Shown here piece by piece: positions 7,562-14,109 of a stretch of 21,138 nt of DNA; position 1 is the stretch's first letter, and each line of letters starts with the position of its first letter. The DNA lies in assembly GCA_029979375.1 (NCBI GenBank), contig JAPOHQ010000013.1:1-21138 (forward strand), written 5' to 3'. A program made the position numbers and the translations under genes. Source of the stretch: Microbacteriaceae bacterium. GTDB lineage: Bacteria; Actinomycetota; Actinomycetes; Actinomycetales; Microbacteriaceae. The notes beneath the pieces are model-generated. The model saw nothing but the letters and a program-made list of their open reading frames with translations, did not search any database and was not told the DNA's origin.

Positions 7562-8211
7562 TACAGCAGGTCTCCCGAGATGATTCCGTCCTCGACGGCC
7601 CGCTTGAAGAGATCAACCTTGGTTGCGGCCTCGCGCCCGAGCTTGGCGTATTTCACCCTCACCCGGTCGATATGCTCCTTGGCGCTGCTGGGTTTGATGT
7701 TCAGCTGGAATGCAACCTGCTTGAGGCTCATGCCCGAGGCGTAAAGGGAGAGCACCTCTTGCTCCCTGGCTGAGAGCGATGCGTCCTTAAAGAGCTTGTC
7801 GGCATCGATGGTCGCGCTGGTCTCGGCGTTGTTGATGATCGCGCCTTCGGCGGCCAGGGCAATTGCTTCAAAGAGCGACTCGATTGATTGAGACTTCGGC
7901 ACAATGGCCGTTGCTCCTGCCCTAACGGCAGCGCGCATCAGGTTTGGCTTGTCAGCAATCGAGTAGATCAATACGGCCATACCGGCTGCTACCAAGCGCT
8001 CGATGTTCTCTGCAACGAGCGAGCCATCGGCAAGGGACAGGTCCGCAACCGCCACCTGACACTGCCTGTTTCCAAGACTTTCGAGAAGTTCGTCGACCGT
8101 GGCGGCTGATGCCATGAGCTCGACACCCTTTTCGGCGCAGGCTGCCGAGAACCCGAGGCGAACTGCCTCGTGATCGTCAACGATCGCAACCGATGTCTTC
8201 CCCACGTTCAT
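7561..8211 (-). CDS. Two-component response regulator, receiver plus LuxR-type HTH
   Basis: A 216-residue DNA-binding regulator of the NarL/FixJ group. The receiver domain (about 5-125) keeps the acidic pair in IVDDHEAV (Asp12/13), the phosphorylated aspartate Asp57 in VAVADLSLADGS, Ser84 as the switch residue and Lys106 in VPKSQ, so it should accept phosphate. The C-terminal helix-turn-helix (about 145-205) shows LSAREQEVLSLYASGMS and VAFQLNIKPSSAKEHI. The gene begins three bases after the RNA methyltransferase stop without a good ribosome binding site, which suggests reinitiation after the upstream gene. It is followed at once by its histidine kinase. Target genes are unknown. Confidence 0.92.
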   Translation of the reverse strand: MNVGKTSVAIVDDHEAVRLGFSAACAEKGVELMASAATVDELLESLGNRQCQVAVADLSLADGSLVAENIERLVAAGMAVLIYSIADKPNLMRAAVRAGATAIVPKSQSIESLFEAIALAAEGAIINNAETSATIDADKLFKDASLSAREQEVLSLYASGMSLKQVAFQLNIKPSSAKEHIDRVRVKYAKLGREAATKVDLFKRAVEDGIISGDLL

Positions 8212-8214
8212 AGG

Positions 8215-9339
8215 TTACTTACTCAAGGTGGCGATGGTTTCGAAATGGTGAGTCTGGGGAAATATGTCCAAGCCGCTGATTTTCTCGATGTTGTAGCCGG
8301 CTGCAACAAGAGTCCCTAGATCCCTCGCGAGAGCTACCGGGTCACAGGCCACATAGACCACTCTCTTAGCCTCCAAGCGAACTAGCTCCGCAATTACCTT
8401 GCCGCTTGCTCCCGAGCGGGGCGGATCTAGGACAACGAGCTCGAGCTGGTCTGACCTAGCCCGCAGATACTTCAAGACGTCAGCTGTCACAAAACGAAGG
8501 TTTGCCAAATCGGCTGCCGAGGCTGTGCCGGCCCCGGTCGCATCCGCACTGCCCTCCACTGCCAACACCGAGGTCTCGGGGTGATGCTGCGCGATATTGG
8601 CGGCAAACAATCCCGCCCCAGAATAAAGATCCAATACCTCCGGGCCAACTTCGCCAAGCTCAGCCAAGACATGCTCGAGTAATAGCTCGGGTGCGGCAAA
8701 GTGTGCCTGCCAGAAGACCTGCGGAGCGATGCGAAACTTGCGCTTGCCTGCCCGCTGGGTAAGCAGCGAATCGTCGGAGCCGGTCAGAACCTGTCCGTCG
8801 GAGTCGCAAGCAATTAGCACTCGGGACCCAGGAGCATAGCGCTCCTTTAGAACGGATGAGGAGTTGATTGCGTCAACGGCAAGGGGGTGGGAATCAATCC
8901 TCACGTGGTCATGGCTGCGGGGAACTCGGACGCCTAGCCTGCCCTTGGAGTCGGCGTGCAATTGGACTCGGGTGCGATAACCCAGACCGGTCTCGTCGGC
9001 AGGAAGAATCTCACCGTTCCATTCAATTCTTGATGTCCGTGAAAGCGCCTCCTGCAGGACCTCCGACTTCAACTGGCGCTGGTAGTCCAACTTGGCATGG
9101 CCGAAGTCAATCGAGCTGGCTGCCCTGCCAAGTTGCGCGCCGGGGCTAACGACTCGTTGACTTGAGGGTTCCAATATCTTCGTGACCGACGAGAGCGAAT
9201 AACTCTTCTTCTGTTCCACCAGTTCGGCCTCAACCAGCTCTCCAGGTAGAGCGCCAGAAACCAGGACCACTTTCCCCTCGTCACGCGCCAAGAACAGGCC
9301 GCCGTGGACGACCTTTTCGATTCGAAGCTTTAGCACCAC
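8215..9339 (-). CDS. TrmA/RlmC-family RNA (uracil-5) methyltransferase
   Basis: A 374-residue class I SAM-dependent methyltransferase. The N-terminal part (about 1-55) is a TRAM RNA-binding domain (VLKLRIEKVVHGG, VSGALPGELVEAE). The catalytic domain has LDLYSGAGLFA (SAM site), VVLDPPRSGA, the nucleophile Cys in VYVACDPVALARDL, and a general-base Glu in HHFETIATL. Together these indicate m5U formation in 23S rRNA or tRNA. The four cysteines that hold a 4Fe-4S cluster in RumA-type enzymes are replaced between TRAM and catalytic domains (GAQLGRAASSIDFGHA), which from memory is usual in actinobacterial members. The start is GTG at 9339, or a second GTG one codon on. It is divergent from maf across 31 bases and leads the two-component gene cluster. 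Confidence 0.88.
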   Translation of the reverse strand: MVLKLRIEKVVHGGLFLARDEGKVVLVSGALPGELVEAELVEQKKSYSLSSVTKILEPSSQRVVSPGAQLGRAASSIDFGHAKLDYQRQLKSEVLQEALSRTSRIEWNGEILPADETGLGYRTRVQLHADSKGRLGVRVPRSHDHVRIDSHPLAVDAINSSSVLKERYAPGSRVLIACDSDGQVLTGSDDSLLTQRAGKRKFRIAPQVFWQAHFAAPELLLEHVLAELGEVGPEVLDLYSGAGLFAANIAQHHPETSVLAVEGSADATGAGTASAADLANLRFVTADVLKYLRARSDQLELVVLDPPRSGASGKVIAELVRLEAKRVVYVACDPVALARDLGTLVAAGYNIEKISGLDIFPQTHHFETIATLSK

Positions 9340-9358
9340 GCAGCTAGTGTTCCACAGC

Positions 9359-9364
9359 TACCCT
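9359..9364 (+). promoter_or_regulatory. Candidate -10 box of maf (leaderless start)
   Basis: TACCCT ends six bases before the ATG at 9371, and no Shine-Dalgarno sequence is visible. The divergent methyltransferase starts only 31 bases away, so both promoters have to fit in a very small space; a leaderless mRNA would solve this. The -35 region overlaps the opposite gene's start. Confidence 0.35.
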
Positions 9365-9370
9365 TGTCGC

Positions 9371-9970
9371 ATGCCAACTCTTACTCTCGCCTCGACATCT
9401 CCTGCCCGCAAGAAGTTATTGACCGAGGCCGGGATCGCATTTCGAGATGTCCCTCCGGGCGTTGATGAGGAGTTGCTGACCGCACAGCGTCAACCTCAGA
9501 CCGCCTGCGAGCTAACCAGCTTGCTTGCCAGAGCCAAGGCGGTTGCGGTGGCCTCGAAGATAGCTAAGGGACTTGTCCTCGGTTGCGATTCAGCCCTGGA
9601 ACTGGACGGCAACATTCTTGGTAAGCCACTCGAGCCGCAGGTCGCAATTGATCGCTGGAAGGACATGAGGGGTAGGTGGGGAACGCTGCACTCTGGGCAC
9701 CACCTCATCGATACTGTCAGCGGCGAAGAAACTACCCTCTGCACCGAGACCAGGGTGCTCTTCGCGGAGCTCAGCGATGAGGAGATTGAGCGCTACGTGG
9801 CAACAGGGGAACCGCTGCAGGTAGCTGGTGGCTTTACCATCGACTCAATCGGGGGCGGCTTCATCGAGAGAATTGATGGCGACTACCACACCGTGGTTGG
9901 TCTCAGCCTCTTTGGGCTCAGGTCAATGTGCCAGCGTCTAGGTGTCGACTACCAAGACCTCTGGAGATAG
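9371..9970 (+). CDS. maf: Maf-family nucleoside triphosphate pyrophosphatase
   Basis: A 199-residue Maf protein. The family hydrolyses non-canonical or pyrimidine NTPs (dTTP, UTP and modified forms) to the monophosphate, as house-cleaning, and is linked to septum arrest. Visible motifs are ASTSPARKKLL at the N-terminus, the catalytic-site CDSALELDG, KPLEPQVAIDRWKDMRG, LHSGHHLID, and the C-terminal GGFTIDSIGGGFIERIDGD. The frame is open eight codons further upstream, but the ATG at 9371 places ASTSP at residues 6-10 as in relatives. Maf next to acyl-CoA carboxylase genes is an old actinobacterial arrangement. The gap of 74 bases to accA has an AT-rich hairpin candidate. Confidence 0.93.
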   Translation: MPTLTLASTSPARKKLLTEAGIAFRDVPPGVDEELLTAQRQPQTACELTSLLARAKAVAVASKIAKGLVLGCDSALELDGNILGKPLEPQVAIDRWKDMRGRWGTLHSGHHLIDTVSGEETTLCTETRVLFAELSDEEIERYVATGEPLQVAGGFTIDSIGGGFIERIDGDYHTVVGLSLFGLRSMCQRLGVDYQDLWR

Positions 9971-9976
9971 TCTCAA

Positions 9977-9996
9977 CAAAACCTGGGTTTTTTTGT
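9977..9996 (+). terminator. Weak AT-rich hairpin with T run after maf
   Basis: Seven bases after the maf stop, AAAAC and GTTTT flank a four-base loop and run into a stretch of seven T residues in total. The stem is weak. Just downstream TATAAA (about 10005-10010) could be a -10 box for accA. Either is tentative. Confidence 0.2.
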
Positions 9997-10044
9997 GGCT
10001 TGCTTATAAATCTGAGCCAGCAAAGGCCAATAAGCTATCGGATT

Positions 10045-11814
10045 ATGACAAAGCGCCGCATCTCAAAGCTGCTCATAGCGAATAGAGGCGAGATAGCGGT
10101 TCGCATCATTCGCGCCGCGAAAGACAGCCAAATCCAGACCGTTGCGGTTTACGCCGACTCGGATCGGAATGCTCAACACGTTCGGCTCGCGGATGAGGCC
10201 TATGCTCTCGGAGGCGACACCGCGGCAGAGACCTATCTGGTCATTGAGAAACTGATATCGGTTGCCAAGCGCTCGGGTGCAAATGCGGTTCACCCGGGCT
10301 ATGGGTTCCTCTCCGAGAATGCGGACTTCGCAGCTGCAGTTGAGGACGCGGGTTTGGTCTGGATCGGACCTCCGCCGAGCGCCATCAACCAGCTCGGTGA
10401 CAAGGTTTCGGCCCGCAAGGTGGCTGAGAAGGTCGGCGCTCCCCTGGCTCCGGGAACTATCAATCCGGTCGCCGATGTCAAAGAGGTTGAAGCCTTTGTC
10501 AAGAAACATGGACTTCCGGTTGCGATCAAGGCGGCCTACGGAGGTGGTGGTCGCGGCATCAAGATCGTTCGTGACAAGGCCGAAATCGCCGAGCAATTCG
10601 AGTCGGCGACCAGGGAGGCCGTTGCGGCTTTTGGTCGCGGTGAGTGCTTCATCGAGAAGTACCTCGACAAGCCGCGGCACGTAGAAACTCAGTGCTTGGC
10701 CGATCAGCATGGCAACGTCGTGGTCGTTTCGACGCGTGACTGCTCGCTACAGCGTCGCCACCAGAAGCTCGTGGAAGAGGCTCCAGCCCCCTTCCTGTCC
10801 GAAGCTCAAGTGACCGAGCTTTACGAATCCTCAAAGGCAATCCTGAAAGAGGTTGGCTACGTCGGTGCCGGAACCTGTGAGTTCCTTGTCGCCCAGGATG
10901 GAACGATGTCCTTCTTGGAGGTCAACACCCGACTGCAGGTTGAGCACCCGGTCTCCGAAGAGGTCACTGGGATCGACCTGGTTCGCGAACAGTTCAGGAT
11001 TGCCCAGGGTGAGAAGCTCGATTATCCAGACCCCAAGGTTTCTGGACACTCGATTGAATTTCGAATCAACGGTGAAGACCCGGGCAGAAACTTCTTGCCC
11101 GCCCCTGGTCCAATTCACCTCTTCCAGGCTCCCTCAGGCCCAGGAGTTAGGGTCGACTCCGGTGTCGTTTCTGGAGATGTAATCTCTGGAAACTTTGACT
11201 CGATGGTTGCCAAGCTGATTGTCACCGGCAAGGACCGAACCCAGGCGTTGCAGAGATCGAGAAGGGCGCTAGCGGAGATGCAGGTACTGGGGCTTCCAAC
11301 CGTTTTACCTTTTCACAGGCTGATCGTCGAACACCCGGCGTTTGTGGCGGAGGATGGAAACTTCGAGGTCTTTACCCGCTGGATCGAAACCGATTGGGAG
11401 AACACCTTGGAGCCCTGGAGTGGTCAAGCCGACCAGCTACCAGAGCCTGAACCACGCCGCGAGATCGTGGTGGAGGTTGCCGGCAAGAGGCTTGAGGTCA
11501 GTGTGCCAAAGCGACTATTGGTAGGCGAGGTCGGCTCGGCCCAGGGTCGAGCTCCGAAGCGTGCCAAGGGTCAGCAGGCTCAAACTCACACCGGCGCCAA
11601 GGGCAACTCTCTGCTTGCACCAATGCAGGCAACCGTAGTGAAGCTGGCCGTTTCGGAGGGTCAAGAGGTTCAGGAGGGTGAGCTAGTGGTGGTTCTTGAG
11701 GCCATGAAGATGGAACAACCGCTGACGGCTCACAAGAATGGCAAAATCTCAAAGATTGGGGTCGAGGTTGGGGCAACTATCTCCTCCGGAACCCGCATCC
11801 TGGATATCGACTAG
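10045..11814 (+). CDS. accA: Acyl-CoA carboxylase alpha subunit AccA (biotin carboxylase fused to biotin carrier)
   Basis: A 589-residue AccA3-type protein. The biotin carboxylase part (about 1-450) shows LLIANRGEIAVRIIRAA, HPGYGFLSENADFA, the ATP-grasp loop AAYGGGGRGI (about 163-172), the RDCSLQRRHQKLVEEAPAP segment and EVNTRLQVEHPV. The last 75 or so residues are the carrier domain with VLEAMKMEQP, whose Lys555 is the biotinylation site for BirA. A Gln/Pro/Ala linker separates them. It supplies carboxybiotin to AccD. The frame is open to 9928, but that extension overlaps maf; the ATG at 10045 fits the family. There is no Shine-Dalgarno sequence, so the mRNA may be leaderless or nearly so. 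Its TAG shares a CTAG palindrome with the lpdA stop. Confidence 0.96.
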   Translation: MTKRRISKLLIANRGEIAVRIIRAAKDSQIQTVAVYADSDRNAQHVRLADEAYALGGDTAAETYLVIEKLISVAKRSGANAVHPGYGFLSENADFAAAVEDAGLVWIGPPPSAINQLGDKVSARKVAEKVGAPLAPGTINPVADVKEVEAFVKKHGLPVAIKAAYGGGGRGIKIVRDKAEIAEQFESATREAVAAFGRGECFIEKYLDKPRHVETQCLADQHGNVVVVSTRDCSLQRRHQKLVEEAPAPFLSEAQVTELYESSKAILKEVGYVGAGTCEFLVAQDGTMSFLEVNTRLQVEHPVSEEVTGIDLVREQFRIAQGEKLDYPDPKVSGHSIEFRINGEDPGRNFLPAPGPIHLFQAPSGPGVRVDSGVVSGDVISGNFDSMVAKLIVTGKDRTQALQRSRRALAEMQVLGLPTVLPFHRLIVEHPAFVAEDGNFEVFTRWIETDWENTLEPWSGQADQLPEPEPRREIVVEVAGKRLEVSVPKRLLVGEVGSAQGRAPKRAKGQQAQTHTGAKGNSLLAPMQATVVKLAVSEGQEVQEGELVVVLEAMKMEQPLTAHKNGKISKIGVEVGATISSGTRILDID

Positions 11815-13232
11815 TCGATTGGCTGGTGCAGAGCGCTAGCCGCCTCGGCAATTGAGCCAGAGAGCGACGGATAGACCGTGTAGGTTCTAGCCAACTGGTC
11901 GACAGTCAAGCGATTTTCAATGGCAACGGCAATCGGGTAAATCAGATCCGATGCCCCAGGGGCAACCACCACTCCACCAATGACCGTCCCCGAACCCACC
12001 GAGGCGAAGAGCTTGATGAAGCCCTCTCGAATGCCCTGCATCTTGGCTCTTGGGTTGGTTTCGAGCATCATCTTTTCGATTTCTCCGCGAACCAGACCCT
12101 GCTCGATTTCCTCTTGGGACCAACCGACCTGGGCAATCTCTGGGGTGGTGAAGACGTTTGATGCGACGTTACGCAACCTTGTTGGCGAGGCCACATCTCC
12201 AAGCGTGTGATACACAGCAGTCCGACCCATCATCGAGGAAACTGAGGCAAGCGGTATCGCAGTTGAGCAGTCACCGACCGCGTAAACATTGGCTCGAGAG
12301 GTTCGTGCAACCTTGTTCACGATTACGCGACCGTCTTCGGCAAGGCGGATGCCAGCCTCTTCAAGTCCCAGACCGTGGGTATTGGGCGTAGCACCAACTG
12401 CCATGAGGCAGTGGGAGCCCTCAATCTTTTTGCCATCGGAGAGCTCAACGACAACGGAGGATTCGGTGGCGGTTACCTTCTTCGCCCTTACCCGCTTGAG
12501 CAAGTTCATTCCTCTGCGGGTGAAGACTTCTTCGATCAGGGTTGCCGCATCGGCGTCATTACCCGGGAGCACGGTGTCGCGCGATGAAACCAGGGTTACC
12601 TTGCTACCTAGCTGCAGGTATGCGGAGGCAAATTCAGCTCCGGTGACACCGGAACCCACCACGATCATGTGCTCGGGAAGTTCGTCTAGGTCGTAGAGCT
12701 GCTTCCAGTTCAAGATTCTCTTGCCGTCGGTTCTCGCCTCAGGAAGCTCTCTTGGCGATGCCCCGACCGCGACGATTATTGTCTTGGCTTCGATTCTCTC
12801 TGGCTCACCACCGGTGGCGTGCTCGATAACCACATGGTGGTTGCCGTCCAGACGCCCGCGTCCATTTACAACCCTTACACCCTCTTTCTTGAGAGTGGTG
12901 AGCATGTCGTCAGACTGGCTCTTGGCGAGCTTAATCAATCGCTTGTTTACGGATTTGACATCGAGCTGAACCTTGGGATCAATCTTCTTCCCGTCGTGAG
13001 AAAACTCGATACCAAGCGATTGAGCAAGCAGGACTCGCTGGGCCGCCTCCGCGGTTGCGATAAGGGTCTTGGAGGGGACAACGTCAGTTAGCACGGCGTT
13101 GCCACCAATGCCGTTTTCCTCGATCAACACGACCTCGGCTTCGAGCTGCCTTGCAGCTCTTGCGGCCTCATATCCACCCGGTCCCCCGCCGATGATTACG
13201 ACGCGGTGGACTGGAGGGTTGTTTGTTGGCAC
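11811..13232 (-). CDS. lpdA: LpdA-type NAD(P)H quinone dehydrogenase (class I disulfide reductase fold)
   Basis: A 473-residue FAD flavoprotein. It has two dinucleotide folds: VVIIGGGPGGYEAA (FAD) and MIVVGSGVTGAEFAS (NAD(P)H), plus VYAVGDCSTAIPLAS and the interface domain. The redox-active CxxxxC of lipoamide dehydrogenase is absent: the segment reads GGNAVLTDVVPSKTL, with Ala and Val at the cysteine positions. The C-terminal His-Glu pair is also gone (VYPSLSGSIAEAA). So it cannot reduce lipoamide; the M. tuberculosis LpdA (Rv3303c) relative acts as an NAD(P)H quinone reductase, and that role is inferred here. The frame opens at TTG 13259, but GTG 13232 with AAGGAAG nine bases upstream is the better start. 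Divergent from the PNP gene; convergent with accA. Confidence 0.9.
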   Translation of the reverse strand: MPTNNPPVHRVVIIGGGPGGYEAARAARQLEAEVVLIEENGIGGNAVLTDVVPSKTLIATAEAAQRVLLAQSLGIEFSHDGKKIDPKVQLDVKSVNKRLIKLAKSQSDDMLTTLKKEGVRVVNGRGRLDGNHHVVIEHATGGEPERIEAKTIIVAVGASPRELPEARTDGKRILNWKQLYDLDELPEHMIVVGSGVTGAEFASAYLQLGSKVTLVSSRDTVLPGNDADAATLIEEVFTRRGMNLLKRVRAKKVTATESSVVVELSDGKKIEGSHCLMAVGATPNTHGLGLEEAGIRLAEDGRVIVNKVARTSRANVYAVGDCSTAIPLASVSSMMGRTAVYHTLGDVASPTRLRNVASNVFTTPEIAQVGWSQEEIEQGLVRGEIEKMMLETNPRAKMQGIREGFIKLFASVGSGTVIGGVVVAPGASDLIYPIAVAIENRLTVDQLARTYTVYPSLSGSIAEAASALHQPID

Positions 13233-13241
13233 CCGACCATT

Positions 13242-13248
13242 CTTCCTT
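13242..13248 (-). promoter_or_regulatory. Ribosome binding site of lpdA
   Basis: AAGGAAG on the minus strand, nine bases before GTG 13232. It favours this GTG over the upstream in-frame TTG at 13259. Confidence 0.5.
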
Positions 13249-13273
13249 ACAACGAGCAACTTTGCTTTAGAAC

Positions 13274-13279
13274 TAGACT
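13274..13279 (+). promoter_or_regulatory. Candidate -10 box of the PNP gene (leaderless start)
   Basis: TAGACT lies eight bases before the ATG at 13288 and no Shine-Dalgarno sequence is present, which again fits a leaderless transcript. The intergenic gap to divergent lpdA is 55 bases. Confidence 0.35.
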
Positions 13280-13287
13280 TGAAATTT

Positions 13288-14109
13288 ATGGTTCATCCAC
13301 TCAATGAAGAGGGCGTAGACCCGTTTGATTTTGCCGAAAAGGCTGCTCAGAAAATAGCCGAAATCTCAGGCATCGAAAAGCACGACATTGCCCTAACCCT
13401 CGGAAGTGGTTGGTCGAAGGCGGCCGACCTGATTGGCGAAACGGTCAGTGAAATCCCTGCCGATCAGATTCCTGGTTTCCACAAACCGGCCGTTGTTGGG
13501 CACGTCGGCACGCTGCGTTCGGTAAGGCTGCCGAATGGAAAACATGCCCTGGTAATCGGAGCCAGAACACACTTCTACGAAAACCACGGTGTCAGGGCAG
13601 TGGTTCATTCTGTCCGCACGGCCGCCAAAGCCGGAGTAAAAACCATGGTTCTTACCAACGGCGCAGGCGGCATCAAGCCGGAATGGGAGGGTGGCACTGC
13701 CGTCCTGATTTCGGACCACATCAATCTCACCGCCAGCTCTCCGCTCGAGGGGGCCAACTTTGTTGATCTGACTGATCTCTACTCCTCGAGACTGCGAGCT
13801 ATCGCCAAAGAGGTTGACCCTGCTCTCGATGAGGGTGTCTACGTTCAGTTCCGCGGACCCCACTACGAGACACCGGCTGAGGTGCAGATGGCGAAGCATC
13901 TCGGTGGTCACATAGTGGGTATGTCAACGGCCCTCGAGGCAATCGCTGCAAGGGAATCTGGCATGGAGATTCTCGGGATGTCGCTCATCACCAACCTGGC
14001 AGCCGGAATACAAAGCACCCCCCTGAGTCACGAGGAAGTCATTGCGGCCGGAAAGGCCGCCGAGGCCAAGATTTCCCAGCTGCTGGCCGAAATCGTTCAA
14101 AGGCTCTAG
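13288..14109 (+). CDS. deoD: Purine nucleoside phosphorylase (trimeric type)
   Basis: A 273-residue PNP of the trimeric family (M. tuberculosis deoD, also called punA type). It splits inosine, guanosine and deoxy forms with phosphate into base and (deoxy)ribose 1-phosphate. Motifs: LTLGSGWSKAAD (phosphate loop), GHVGTLRSV, GARTHFYENHGV, VLTNGAGGI, SDHINLTA, and YVQFRGPHYETPAE, with VGMSTALEAIAA and SLITNLAAGI at the C-terminal side (Asn of the purine site). The open frame extends back to 13069 across lpdA, but the ATG at 13288 gives the family length. The next gene begins directly after the stop, so the mutase is co-transcribed and probably takes the sugar phosphate product. Confidence 0.94.
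   Translation: MVHPLNEEGVDPFDFAEKAAQKIAEISGIEKHDIALTLGSGWSKAADLIGETVSEIPADQIPGFHKPAVVGHVGTLRSVRLPNGKHALVIGARTHFYENHGVRAVVHSVRTAAKAGVKTMVLTNGAGGIKPEWEGGTAVLISDHINLTASSPLEGANFVDLTDLYSSRLRAIAKEVDPALDEGVYVQFRGPHYETPAEVQMAKHLGGHIVGMSTALEAIAARESGMEILGMSLITNLAAGIQSTPLSHEEVIAAGKAAEAKISQLLAEIVQRL

Noticed and set aside
10063..10710. 215-residue open frame on the minus strand
   Set aside because: Antisense to the biotin carboxylase domain of accA; no recognisable motifs.
13393..13911. 172-residue open frame on the minus strand
   Set aside because: Antisense to the purine nucleoside phosphorylase gene, which is convincing by motifs.
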